Made by a program: the position numbers and the translations under genes
Notes under the pieces: generated by a model
Database searches by the model: none
The model's input: only the letters and a program-made list of their open reading frames with translations
What the model was told of the DNA's origin: nothing
Source: Prevotella sp. UBA2754
Lineage (GTDB): Bacteria; Bacteroidota; Bacteroidia; Bacteroidales; Bacteroidaceae
Assembly (NCBI GenBank): GCA_002353295.1
Contig: DEJG01000014.1
Coordinates: forward strand, 124,058-183,476
Length of the DNA: 59,419 nucleotides
Direction of reading: 5' to 3'
In this document: positions 1-8,411 of the stretch, one piece after another
Layout of the letters: every line of letters starts with the position of its first letter
How positions within the stretch are numbered: the stretch's first letter is position 1

Positions 1-31
1 GGAACATATCTTTTTTTATGTATTACATCAA

Positions 32-1471
32 TCAGAACTCAGCACTCTTAGGAGTACGTGGGAACGGAATGACATCGCGGATGTTCTGCATGCCCGTTAC
101 AAATAGGATGAGGCGTTCAAAGCCTAGGCCGAAGCCAGCATGTGGACAGGTACCCCACTTACGAGTATCAATATACCACCACAGGTGAGTCATATCCATA
201 TCACGACGTTTGATTTCTGACATCAATTTATCATAGCTTTCCTCACGCACAGAACCACCAATAATCTCGCCTATCTGTGGGAACAGCACATCGGTTCCCT
301 GCATCGTAGGACCAGGTGCAACGGCTCCTTTATACCCAACAGAGCAACCATCAGCAGTATCTTGATTCTGCTTCATATAGAACGACTTGAAAGCACGAGG
401 ATAGTCGGTCATGATAACTGGTTTTTTGAAATGTTCCTCGACGAGATAGCGCTCGTGCTCAGAAGCCAAGTCATCACCCCAGTTACAGGGGAACTCAAAC
501 TTCTTACCATTCTTGATAGCCTCCTGCAGGATATTGATACCCTCAGTATAAGGCAGACGAACAAAAGTTTCCTTGAGTACACCCTCCAAACGCTGAATCA
601 GTGTCTTGTCAATCATCTGGTTGAGGAACTGCAGATCGTCCTTACAGTTGTCAAGTGCCCATCGTACACAATATTTGATAAAGTCTTCCTCCAGATCCAT
701 CAGTTCCTCCTGGTCAAGGAAAGCCACCTCAGGTTCTACCATCCAGAACTCAGCCAAATGGCGAGGTGTGTTGGAATTCTCTGCACGGAACGTGGGACCG
801 AAAGTGTAGATAGCACCCAGGGCTGTAGCACCCAACTCTCCCTCCAACTGTCCGGAAACGGTTAGCGAGGTCTGCTCGCCAAAGAAATCATCATCATAGA
901 TAATCTTGCCGTTCTCATCTTTCTTCAGGTCATAGAGGTTCTTAGTGGTTACCTGGAACATATTTCCTGCTCCCTCACAGTCACTGGCCGTAATCAGAGG
1001 AGTATGGAAATAGAAGAATCCATGATCGTGGAAATAGGTATGAATAGCCATTGCCATATTGTGACGGATTCGCATTACGGCACCAAAGGTATTGGTACGC
1101 AGGCGCATATGGGCATTCTTGCGCATCACCTCGAACGACTGTCCTTTCTTCTGCATGGGATATGTATTGTCGCAGGCTCCATAGAGTTCCAGACTTGCAG
1201 CCTGAATCTCTGAGGTCTGACCTGCCCCCTGACTCTCTACCAAGATTCCCTCAACGCAAATACAGGCACCTGTGGTAATTTGTTTTAAGAGTTCATCATC
1301 AAATCTCATCGGGTCAATCACCACCTGTACATTCTTTATAGTTGAACCGTCGTTCAAAGCTATAAAGTCTACAGCCTTACTGGAGCGGTGAGTACGAACC
1401 CAACCTTTCACGCAGATTTCTTTTCCAAATTCCGTACTTTGCAGTACGTCTACTATCTTTGTTCTTTTCAT
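32..1471 (-). CDS. asnS: Asparaginyl-tRNA synthetase
   Basis: This cytoplasmic class II aminoacyl-tRNA synthetase charges tRNA-Asn with asparagine using ATP. The N-terminal ~110 residues form an OB-fold anticodon-binding domain, followed by the catalytic core. Motif 2 (FRAE, residues ~228-231) and motif 3 (GFGLGFERL, ~446-454) are visible, and the 479 aa length is normal. I chose the ATG at 1471 (MKRTKIVDV) over an upstream in-frame ATG at 1516, because the extra 15 residues do not fit the family start and an AAGGAA sequence lies just before 1471. It is the last gene of the purB-rluB-asnS run on the minus strand; I see no separate promoter in the short gap to rluB. Confidence 0.96.
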   Translation of the reverse strand: MKRTKIVDVLQSTEFGKEICVKGWVRTHRSSKAVDFIALNDGSTIKNVQVVIDPMRFDDELLKQITTGACICVEGILVESQGAGQTSEIQAASLELYGACDNTYPMQKKGQSFEVMRKNAHMRLRTNTFGAVMRIRHNMAMAIHTYFHDHGFFYFHTPLITASDCEGAGNMFQVTTKNLYDLKKDENGKIIYDDDFFGEQTSLTVSGQLEGELGATALGAIYTFGPTFRAENSNTPRHLAEFWMVEPEVAFLDQEELMDLEEDFIKYCVRWALDNCKDDLQFLNQMIDKTLIQRLEGVLKETFVRLPYTEGINILQEAIKNGKKFEFPCNWGDDLASEHERYLVEEHFKKPVIMTDYPRAFKSFYMKQNQDTADGCSVGYKGAVAPGPTMQGTDVLFPQIGEIIGGSVREESYDKLMSEIKRRDMDMTHLWWYIDTRKWGTCPHAGFGLGFERLILFVTGMQNIRDVIPFPRTPKSAEF

Positions 1472-1524
1472 TTTGTAATTCCTTATATCATGTATGCTGC
1501 GACAAGGTCGCAGCATACTAACTA

Positions 1525-2793
1525 TTACTCATAAGCACCCATACGCAGGCGATCGACCTCCTCTTCCGTAAGGTAACGCCAGTCGCCACGACGAAGGTTT
1601 TTCTTGGTGAGTCCAGCAAACTGAACGCGATCAAGTTTTGTCACACGATAGCCGAGACTCTCGAAAATACGACGTACAATACGATTTTTTCCAGAATGAA
1701 TCTCTATGCCGACCTGTTTCTTGTCTACGGGATCAGCATATTGGATATCATCAGCTTTAATTTCTCCATCATCCAACATGATACCATCGGCAATCTGTTG
1801 CATATCATGAGCTGTCACATTCTTGTCAAGATATACGTGATAGATTTTTTTCTTTAAGAACTTTGGATGTGTCAACTTCGAAGCTAAATCACCATCATTG
1901 GTCAGTAGCAAAACACCTGTTGTATTACGGTCCAGACGACCTACTGGATAAATGCGTTCCTGACACGCCCCCTTTACAAGATCCATTACCGTCTTACGCT
2001 GCTGAGGATCATCACTCGTAGTAACATAATCCTTGGGCTTATTAAGCAAAACATAGACCTTTTTCTCTGGAGTGACAGGTGTATCATGGAACATGACGGT
2101 ATCTGTACGCAGAATCTTAGTTCCAAGTTCTGTAACCACTTCGCCATTAACAGTTACCACACCAGCCTGAATAAACTCATCTGCCTCACGACGGCTACAT
2201 ACCCCAGCATTAGCAAGAAACTTATTCAGACGTACGGGCTCGTTGGGATCATAATTTTCTTCCTTATATTCTATACGCTTCTTGAAACTGTACTTTGCAT
2301 TTGGATCATAATCAGCAGTATGCTGGCGATAGCCTCCACGCTGTGGCTTCTGATAGCCACCACGAGACTGACCATAGCCACCACGTGGCTGACCATAACC
2401 ACCTTGCTGACGAGGCTGTCCGTATCCTCCGCGAGAAGGACCATAGCCACCACGGGGTTGATAACCACCCTGCTGATAGTTATTACGAGGACGATAACCA
2501 CCTTGTTCGTCATTATTAGAATTAAAACGTGGACGATATCCTCCCTGACGTTGAGGAGCACTACTCTGCAAGCCTGCTCCAAAACCCTCAGGACGGAAGC
2601 CTCCTTCGTCTTGCCCTAGATTACGATTGTAGCCACCCTGATTGTAAGGACGCGTCTGTTGATGAATACGTGGACGTGGTGAGCGTCCTGGTTTGTAACC
2701 TTGATAACCACTTGCTGGGTTTGAATAGCCCTCACGGCTTTTGCTCTGCTCTGTGGACTGTTCTTCTGTCTTCTTTTCGTTCTCTAATTCCAT
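1525..2793 (-). CDS. rluB: 23S rRNA pseudouridine synthase (RluB/RsuA family) with RGG/GGY-rich N-terminus
   Basis: This enzyme isomerises a uridine in rRNA to pseudouridine. Counting from the ATG at 2793 (422 aa), residues ~30-158 are a low-complexity stretch with ten GGY motifs interleaved with R, Q, P and N. An S4 RNA-binding domain starts at ~188 (VRLNKFLANAGVCSRREAD), and the RsuA/RluB catalytic domain follows with the GRLD catalytic loop (Asp ~288) and the TTGVLLLTNDG motif. The catalytic part has normal length; the N-terminal extension roughly doubles the basic unit. RluB rather than RsuA or RluF is inferred from overall similarity only. The upstream in-frame ATG at 2829 is less likely, because MELENEKK is a typical start. 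It lies 64 nt downstream of purB. Confidence 0.9.
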   Translation of the reverse strand: MELENEKKTEEQSTEQSKSREGYSNPASGYQGYKPGRSPRPRIHQQTRPYNQGGYNRNLGQDEGGFRPEGFGAGLQSSAPQRQGGYRPRFNSNNDEQGGYRPRNNYQQGGYQPRGGYGPSRGGYGQPRQQGGYGQPRGGYGQSRGGYQKPQRGGYRQHTADYDPNAKYSFKKRIEYKEENYDPNEPVRLNKFLANAGVCSRREADEFIQAGVVTVNGEVVTELGTKILRTDTVMFHDTPVTPEKKVYVLLNKPKDYVTTSDDPQQRKTVMDLVKGACQERIYPVGRLDRNTTGVLLLTNDGDLASKLTHPKFLKKKIYHVYLDKNVTAHDMQQIADGIMLDDGEIKADDIQYADPVDKKQVGIEIHSGKNRIVRRIFESLGYRVTKLDRVQFAGLTKKNLRRGDWRYLTEEEVDRLRMGAYE

Positions 2794-2857
2794 AATTATA
2801 AAATGTTGAATGTTAGCCGGAAACCTCACGGCTCCCTCTGTGTTGTTAATAATTTTA

Positions 2858-4204
2858 TTAAATACCAGTATAATTCATTGGCGTAATAGCCATTAATTCT
2901 TCTTTCACCTCCTGGCTGACCTCAAGCCCCTGTATAAAGTCATGAATCAACTCTGGAGTCATCTTCTGATTGGTACGCGTGAGCGCCTTCAGAGCTTCAT
3001 ATGGATGAGGATAAGCCTCACGGCGTAATATGGTCTGAATGGCCTCAGCTACAACTGCCCAAGTATTGTCAAGATCTTCCTGCAATTTTTCCTCGTTAAG
3101 AATCAGTTTACGAAGACCTTTTAATGTGCTCTGCATTGCAATAAGGGCATGTCCCATAGGTACACCGACGTTACGCAAAACTGTCGAATCTGTCAAATCT
3201 CGTTGTAAACGGCTAACTGGCAATTTCTGAGCCAAAAACTGAAGGATGGCATTGGCTATCCCCATGTTACCCTCCGAATTCTCGTAATCTATGGGGTTTA
3301 CCTTATGGGGCATTGCACTAGAACCAACTTCACCGGCTTTAATTTTCTGTTTAAAATATTCCATCGAAATATACATCCAGAAATCTCGATCTAAATCGAT
3401 GATGATGGTATTAATACGGCGCATTGCATCAAAAATTGCGCCCAACCAGTCGTAGTTAGAAATCTGAGTAGTCCACTGTTCGCGTTCCAATCCCAATTTT
3501 TCACAGACAAACTTATTGCCGAACTCACGCCAATCATACTGGGGATAAGCTACGTGATGTGCATTATAATTACCTGTCGCACCTCCGAACTTGGCTGTAA
3601 TTGGTGTATCCTTCAATCCGCGCAACTGCTCTTCCAAACGATAAACATATACCATCACTTCTTTACCCAAACGAGTAGGAGAAGCTGGCTGTCCATGAGT
3701 TTTTGCCAACATTGGCACATTTTTCCACTGCTCTGCATAGTCGTTCAGTTGCTCAATTAATTCCTCTACCAAAGGATAATATACATTTTCCAATGCTTCT
3801 TTAATAGAGAGAGGCACGCTAGTATTGTTAATATCCTGTGATGTCAGTCCAAAGTGAATGAATTCCTTGTATTGCTCAAAATCACCTATTTTATCAAGTT
3901 CTTCTTTTATAAAATACTCAACTGCTTTCACATCGTGATTGGTCGTCTTTTCGATTTCCTTTACACGTACTGCATTCTCTTCTGTAAAGTTGAGATAAAT
4001 ATTGCGTAGGGATCCAAACAGGCTATGGTCGAAACTTTCCAATTGGGGTAAGGGCAACTCACAAAGCGTAATAAAATATTCTATCTCTACTCGTACACGA
4101 TAACGTATCAGTGCATACTCTGAGAAATATCCTGCCAACTGTTCTGTTTTATTCCTATAACGGCCATCTATAGGCGAAATGGCTGTCAGTACATCTATTT
4201 CCAT
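2858..4204 (-). CDS. purB: Adenylosuccinate lyase
   Basis: PurB is a cytoplasmic homotetramer that cleaves fumarate from SAICAR and from adenylosuccinate, serving two steps of AMP synthesis. The superfamily landmarks are all present: TTNHD (87-91), TSQD (121-124), KTHGQPA (168-174) and the flexible signature loop SSAMPHKVNP (295-304). At 448 aa it is full length. It is first in a minus-strand run with the rluB-like gene and asnS, and has its own promoter element (TACCTTTG read on the minus strand) at 4267-4274, about 60 nt before the start. Confidence 0.97.
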   Translation of the reverse strand: MEIDVLTAISPIDGRYRNKTEQLAGYFSEYALIRYRVRVEIEYFITLCELPLPQLESFDHSLFGSLRNIYLNFTEENAVRVKEIEKTTNHDVKAVEYFIKEELDKIGDFEQYKEFIHFGLTSQDINNTSVPLSIKEALENVYYPLVEELIEQLNDYAEQWKNVPMLAKTHGQPASPTRLGKEVMVYVYRLEEQLRGLKDTPITAKFGGATGNYNAHHVAYPQYDWREFGNKFVCEKLGLEREQWTTQISNYDWLGAIFDAMRRINTIIIDLDRDFWMYISMEYFKQKIKAGEVGSSAMPHKVNPIDYENSEGNMGIANAILQFLAQKLPVSRLQRDLTDSTVLRNVGVPMGHALIAMQSTLKGLRKLILNEEKLQEDLDNTWAVVAEAIQTILRREAYPHPYEALKALTRTNQKMTPELIHDFIQGLEVSQEVKEELMAITPMNYTGI

Positions 4205-4266
4205 GCTTTCTTCTTAATACCTTAAATAAAAATATGTGTTATAGCTATAATCTTATCTTGCGACTG

Positions 4267-4274
4267 CAAAGGTA
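4267..4274 (-). promoter_or_regulatory. Predicted -7 promoter element of purB
   Basis: The minus strand reads TACCTTTGCAG here, matching the Bacteroidetes -7 consensus TAnnTTTG. It lies ~63 nt upstream of the purB start and no competing element is seen. Confidence 0.6.
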
Positions 4275-4343
4275 TGAAAAAGAAAGGAATCAACCAAATA
4301 AAAAGGGCTTATTTTATTAAATAATGTTGCAATTCTAGTAATA

Positions 4344-4371
4344 ATTATGAATTATGAATTATGAATTATGA
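4344..4371 (+). repeat. Tandem heptamer (ATTATGA) x4 upstream of glyS
   Basis: Four perfect head-to-tail copies of ATTATGA lie just upstream of the -7 element at 4381-4388. The expected -33 position of that promoter falls inside the array. The array is non-coding. Confidence 0.9.
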
Positions 4372-4380
4372 AATTTTTAC

Positions 4381-4388
4381 TACCTTTG
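4381..4388 (+). promoter_or_regulatory. Predicted -7 promoter element of glyS
   Basis: TACCTTTG followed by CA matches the Bacteroidetes -7 element. It is 31 nt before the glyS ATG. The region where a -33 TTTG would be expected is occupied by the ATTATGA array. Confidence 0.6.
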
Positions 4389-4418
4389 CAGCCATAATTT
4401 CGAAATTACAGTATTTTT

Positions 4419-5960
4419 ATGGCACAAGAAGATGTATTTAAGAAAATCGTAAGCCACTGTAAGGAGTATGGTTTCGTATTCCCATCCAGTGATATTTACG
4501 ATGGTTTAGGAGCCGTGTATGACTATGGTCAGAACGGTGTTGAGTTGAAGAACAACATTAAGGAATACTGGTGGAAGTCGATGGTATTGTTGCACGAGAA
4601 CATTGTGGGTATCGACTCTGCCATCTTTATGCACCCAACGATATGGAAGGCATCAGGACACGTGGATGCTTTCAACGACCCTCTGATTGACAACCGCGAT
4701 TCGAAGAAGCGCTATCGTGCTGACGTGCTGATAGAAGATCAGATTGCCAAGTACGACGAGAAGATTCAGAAGGAAGTGGAGAAGGCTCGCAAGCGTTTCG
4801 GTGATTCGTTTGACGAACAGAAGTATATGGAGACCAGCGAGCGCGTGAAGGAGACTAAGGAGAAGCGCGACGCACTGCACGCACGCTATGCTGCTGCTAT
4901 GCAGGGTCCCGACTTGGAAGAGTTGAAGCAGATTATCCTGGACGAGGAGATTGTTTGTCCTATCAGCGGTACTCGCAACTGGACGGACGTCCGTCAATTC
5001 AACCTGATGTTCTCAACCGAAATGGGTGCTTCGGCTGACGGTTCGATGAAGGTCTATCTGCGCCCAGAGACGGCTCAGGGTATCTTTGTGAACTATCTGA
5101 ACGTACAGAAGACAGGCCGTATGAAGATTCCATTCGGTATTGCCCAGATTGGTAAGGCTTTCCGTAACGAGATTGTGGCTCGCCAGTTCATTTTCCGTAT
5201 GCGCGAGTTCGAACAGATGGAGATGCAGTTCTTCGTAGCTCCTGGCACCGAGTTGGAGTGGTTCCCCAAGTGGAAGCAAACCCGTATGGCTTGGCACCAA
5301 GCACTTGGCTTCGGCGCAGAGAACTATCGATTCCACGATCACGACAAACTGGCTCACTATGCCAATGCCGCTACAGATATCGAGTTCAAGATGCCGTTTG
5401 GTTTCAAAGAGGTGGAGGGTATTCACTCTCGTACAAACTTTGACCTGTCGCAGCATGAAAAATACTCAGGCAAGAGCATTAAGTACTTCGACCCACAGAC
5501 CAACGAGAGCTACACTCCGTTTGTCATCGAGACCTCTATCGGTGTTGACCGTATGTTCCTCTCCGTGATGTGTCACTCGTATTGCGAGGAGAAACTGGAG
5601 AACGGCGAGACACGTGTGGTATTGAAACTGCCTGCAGCCCTGGCTCCTGTGAAACTCGCCGTGATGCCACTGGTGAAGAAAGACGGTCTGCCTGAGAAAG
5701 CCCGTGAAATCATCAACGACCTGAAGTTCCACTTCAACTGCCAGTATGATGAGAAGGACTCTATCGGTAAGCGCTATCGCCGTCAGGACGCCATCGGTAC
5801 ACCATATTGTGTCACCGTTGACCACGATTCACTGAACGACGGCAAGGTGACACTCCGTTTCCGCGACACGATGGAACAGGAGCGTGTGAACATCAGTGAT
5901 CTGGCTGCTATCATTGAAGATAAAGTAAGCATCGCAAGTCTATTGAAGAAACTGCAATAA
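4419..5960 (+). CDS. glyS: Glycyl-tRNA synthetase (single-chain type)
   Basis: This is a dimeric class II synthetase charging tRNA-Gly, of the one-chain eukaryote/archaea-like type rather than the two-subunit GlyQS type. Motif 2 (FRNEI...FRMREFEQME) lies around residues 248-267 and motif 3 (TSIGVDRMFL) around 371-380. The C-terminal anticodon-binding domain has the expected DxxxIGKRYRRQDxIGTPYC pattern. The length is 513 aa. The stop codon shares one base with the start of the FKBP lipoprotein gene (TAATG), indicating translational coupling. Codon usage is more GC-rich than in the flanking genes, as expected for a highly expressed gene. Confidence 0.97.
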   Translation: MAQEDVFKKIVSHCKEYGFVFPSSDIYDGLGAVYDYGQNGVELKNNIKEYWWKSMVLLHENIVGIDSAIFMHPTIWKASGHVDAFNDPLIDNRDSKKRYRADVLIEDQIAKYDEKIQKEVEKARKRFGDSFDEQKYMETSERVKETKEKRDALHARYAAAMQGPDLEELKQIILDEEIVCPISGTRNWTDVRQFNLMFSTEMGASADGSMKVYLRPETAQGIFVNYLNVQKTGRMKIPFGIAQIGKAFRNEIVARQFIFRMREFEQMEMQFFVAPGTELEWFPKWKQTRMAWHQALGFGAENYRFHDHDKLAHYANAATDIEFKMPFGFKEVEGIHSRTNFDLSQHEKYSGKSIKYFDPQTNESYTPFVIETSIGVDRMFLSVMCHSYCEEKLENGETRVVLKLPAALAPVKLAVMPLVKKDGLPEKAREIINDLKFHFNCQYDEKDSIGKRYRRQDAIGTPYCVTVDHDSLNDGKVTLRFRDTMEQERVNISDLAAIIEDKVSIASLLKKLQ

Positions 5961-6544
5961 TGAATATCAAACATTTCATACTCGTTTCTTGCACACTGAT
6001 GGTCATGGCATCATGCAGTGAAAAAAGTGATGTCGTGGAAGAATTTCACGACTGGAAAAATAAAAACGAGAAATATTTCGAGGCAGCTTATCTTGCCAAT
6101 GACTACGATTTCAAACTAAAAAAGTATTCATTGCGCGAGGAGTTGACCCCAAAGTCTACTGACTATATCCTAGTAGAAAAACTTTCTGACAGTGAAGTGT
6201 ATGATGACCAGAGGCCCTTTCTGAATGATACTGTACAGATTCACTATGTGGGTACGCTGATTCCTTCAACCACGTATACTACAGGCCTTGAATTTGACAA
6301 GAGTTATCAAAACCCTTTCAATTTCGAGAATGCAGTTCCTCGTACATTTGCTGTAAACAGTGTCGTATCGGGGTTTGGCACAGCCCTGTTGAATATGCAT
6401 CGAGGTGAACACTGGCTTGTAACAATACCCTATCAACTGGGTTATGGCAGTGTGGCAAACGGTTCTATACCTGCCTATAGTACACTGATATTCGAAATAA
6501 GACTGGAAGATTTCTGGAGTAAGAAAAAAGGTGATCGACATTAA
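5960..6544 (+). CDS. FKBP-type peptidyl-prolyl cis-trans isomerase, lipoprotein
   Basis: This is a predicted envelope lipoprotein that isomerises Xaa-Pro bonds. It has an N-terminal signal peptide with a lipobox ending at Cys19 (VMASC). The FKBP domain occupies about residues 90-190: DTVQIHYVGTL, a GLEFDKSY strand, GFGTALLNMHRGEHWLVTIPYQLGYG and the closing LIFEIRLEDF. The first 80 residues after the lipobox are variable linker. It overlaps glyS by one base and is followed by a hairpin terminator that includes its stop codon. The physiological client is unknown. Confidence 0.9.
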   Translation: MNIKHFILVSCTLMVMASCSEKSDVVEEFHDWKNKNEKYFEAAYLANDYDFKLKKYSLREELTPKSTDYILVEKLSDSEVYDDQRPFLNDTVQIHYVGTLIPSTTYTTGLEFDKSYQNPFNFENAVPRTFAVNSVVSGFGTALLNMHRGEHWLVTIPYQLGYGSVANGSIPAYSTLIFEIRLEDFWSKKKGDRH

Positions 6545-6558
6545 GTGGTCACCTTTTT
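6525..6558. terminator. Bidirectional terminator between FKBP gene and EamA transporter
   Basis: The arms AAAAAGGTGA (6525-6534) and TCACCTTTTT (6549-6558) form a perfect 10-bp hairpin with A/T tracts at both ends, so it can stop transcription in either direction. It contains the stop codons of both convergent genes. Confidence 0.85.
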
Positions 6559-7487
6559 ATATTATTCAGACCCTTTTCCACATCATTCCTTGACTTAGAT
6601 TTCGTCACCAACCATACACCGCAGAATACCAAGACAACAGCAAGGGCATGAGTTGGCTTCAAAACACCAATACCCATCAGTATTGTAACAGCTACAGAAA
6701 CGACGGGCTGCACATAATTATAAACCGACACTACCGTTGGACGAAGCGTACGCTGCCCGATCATAGTAAGGATATAACCCAAAAAGGTTCCTATAAATAC
6801 CACGTAAGCAACCTCCAACCATGTTCGTGTGGGTATTGATACTGCCAACACCTCGCTGACATGCGAAAAAGTGAAAGGCAACAACATCAGTGTTGCCCAT
6901 GAAAACATATACTTATTAATAGTAAATACATTGTAACGCCGTATTAACGGATTGAAGAGCGAAAGATAGAGAGCAAACGAGAACTGCGCAAACAGACATA
7001 GCAGATCCCCTCTAATATCGCCCACCTTATCACTAGCATGGACTGCTGATGTTAATATCAATATCAAGGCTCCCGAACATCCTAACATAACACCAAGAGC
7101 TTTTATACTGGTAATGGGTTCTTTCAGTATCAGGGCTGCTAGCAACATGGCAAAAATAGGCATCGAAGTAGTTACAATAGAAGCATTAATGGGGGATGTA
7201 ATACTTAAGCCGATGGTGTAGCAACACTGATTGAATAGTAATCCAAACATGCCTGCACCAATAAACATCAACTTATCACGCCAAGGCACCTCTTCTTTGG
7301 GAGCAAAAACCGAAGCTATCCAAAATAGAATGCATGCTCCAACTACTCTAAAAGTTACCATCGTAATACCATCAAAACCATGGGTCATTGCATCCTTACC
7401 GACAGGAGCCATCAATCCCCATCCAGCGCATGCTCCAAACATAGAAAGATGGGCGATTAGCGGACGATTATTGTCTGTTTTAGTCAT
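6549..7487 (-). CDS. EamA/DMT-superfamily inner-membrane transporter
   Basis: This predicted ten-helix inner-membrane protein has two EamA repeats of about 140 residues each, giving 312 aa from the ATG at 7487 (MTKTDNNRP). Repeat 1 carries the conserved GxGxxxP-like start and NQCCYTIGLSITSPINASIV; repeat 2 ends with a GVWLV helix. EamA proteins export amino acids, metabolites or drugs, but the substrate cannot be read from sequence. The upstream ATG at 7517 overlaps the promoter region and is rejected. It is monocistronic, convergent with the FKBP gene and divergent from the ATPase gene at 7566. Confidence 0.88.
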   Translation of the reverse strand: MTKTDNNRPLIAHLSMFGACAGWGLMAPVGKDAMTHGFDGITMVTFRVVGACILFWIASVFAPKEEVPWRDKLMFIGAGMFGLLFNQCCYTIGLSITSPINASIVTTSMPIFAMLLAALILKEPITSIKALGVMLGCSGALILILTSAVHASDKVGDIRGDLLCLFAQFSFALYLSLFNPLIRRYNVFTINKYMFSWATLMLLPFTFSHVSEVLAVSIPTRTWLEVAYVVFIGTFLGYILTMIGQRTLRPTVVSVYNYVQPVVSVAVTILMGIGVLKPTHALAVVLVFCGVWLVTKSKSRNDVEKGLNNIKR

Positions 7488-7506
7488 TTTAATAAAATTT
7501 CGCCTA

Positions 7507-7514
7507 CAAAAGTA
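7507..7514 (-). promoter_or_regulatory. Predicted -7 element of the EamA transporter gene
   Basis: The minus strand reads TACTTTTG, a match to TAnnTTTG, 19 nt upstream of the chosen start at 7487. This supports the shorter start. Confidence 0.55.
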
Positions 7515-7536
7515 CACATAATTCGAGAATATTCAT

Positions 7537-7544
7537 TATTTTTG
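7537..7544 (+). promoter_or_regulatory. Predicted -7 element of the ATPase/DUF4435 operon
   Basis: TATTTTTG matches TAnnTTTG. It is 21 nt upstream of the ATG at 7566 and overlaps the alternative upstream ATG region, which argues for the downstream start. Confidence 0.5.
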
Positions 7545-7565
7545 CCATATAAATATTCTCAACAC

Positions 7566-8402
7566 ATGGCAAAGTACGCAGAATTCATCAAACAAATTGA
7601 GATAGATTCTCTATGGGGTGGAAGGAAACACATTGTATGGGATCTTGATCCAAAAGTTAATGTGCTCAGTGGTATCAATGGAGTAGGCAAGTCAACAATA
7701 TTAAGTAAGGTGGTAAAAAGCATCAATAGCAATGGTGACATCCGCAACCATCTTCTGAAAGGCGTACGTCTTGTATTTGAACCCGAAGAGGCTACACACA
7801 TCCGTTTTGACATCATTCGCTCGCTTGACAGCAATATCACACAGACTCTGTCAGAAGGTGATGCCGTTATGCGTGAGACGCTATCGGCACTGGCAGGCAT
7901 GGGCGGTGGGTCGCTGCTTGACCTACAGCTCTATAACCTGCAGCGCAAATATCTCGACTATCAGGTGAACATCGGCAACCGTATCATCGCAGAACTGCAA
8001 CAAGGTAATACGGATGCCGCCCAACACCTGTCGGAACCCAAGAAACGCTTTCAGGACATAGTTGACGATTTGTTCGAGGAAACAGGTAAGAAAATTATCC
8101 GCACGGAGAATGAAATCCGCTTCTCACAAATCGGCGAAACACTAATGCCCTATAAGCTTTCAAGCGGCGAAAAGCAAATTCTGGCTATTCTCCTCACCGT
8201 ATTGGTGGAAGACCAACAACCCTACGTGCTCTTGATGGACGAACCGGAGGTGTCGCTCCACATCGAATGGCAAAAGCGACTCATTGAACTGATATTGGAA
8301 CTCAACCCCAACGTACAGATTATACTGACCACCCATTCACCTGCCGTCATCATGAGCGGATGGATGGACAAAGTAACGGAGGTTTCGGACATTACAGTTT
8401 AA
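7566..8402 (+). CDS. ABC/SMC-type AAA ATPase (AriA-like), partner of a DUF4435 protein
   Basis: This compact stand-alone ABC-type ATPase (278 aa) has all its nucleotide-binding motifs: Walker A GINGVGKST (36-44), signature LSSGEKQ (198-204), Walker B VLLMDEPEVSLH (221-232, catalytic Glu226), and an H-loop His257 (TTHSP). There are no membrane segments, so it is not a transporter subunit. It belongs to the AAA_15/AAA_21-type group found in OLD nucleases and in AriA of the PARIS anti-phage system. It is shorter than typical AriA because the coiled or accessory part between Walker A and the signature is small. It precedes the DUF4435 gene by 9 nt. The partner arrangement strongly suggests a two-protein defence complex; a housekeeping repair role cannot be excluded. 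Confidence 0.88.
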   Translation: MAKYAEFIKQIEIDSLWGGRKHIVWDLDPKVNVLSGINGVGKSTILSKVVKSINSNGDIRNHLLKGVRLVFEPEEATHIRFDIIRSLDSNITQTLSEGDAVMRETLSALAGMGGGSLLDLQLYNLQRKYLDYQVNIGNRIIAELQQGNTDAAQHLSEPKKRFQDIVDDLFEETGKKIIRTENEIRFSQIGETLMPYKLSSGEKQILAILLTVLVEDQQPYVLLMDEPEVSLHIEWQKRLIELILELNPNVQIILTTHSPAVIMSGWMDKVTEVSDITV

Positions 8403-8411
8403 GTCATAGGC

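Noticed and set aside
2086..2619. 177-codon frame opposite the rluB-like gene
   Set aside because: It is antisense to the GGY repeat region; the apparent T/I/L-rich protein is the repeat read backwards.
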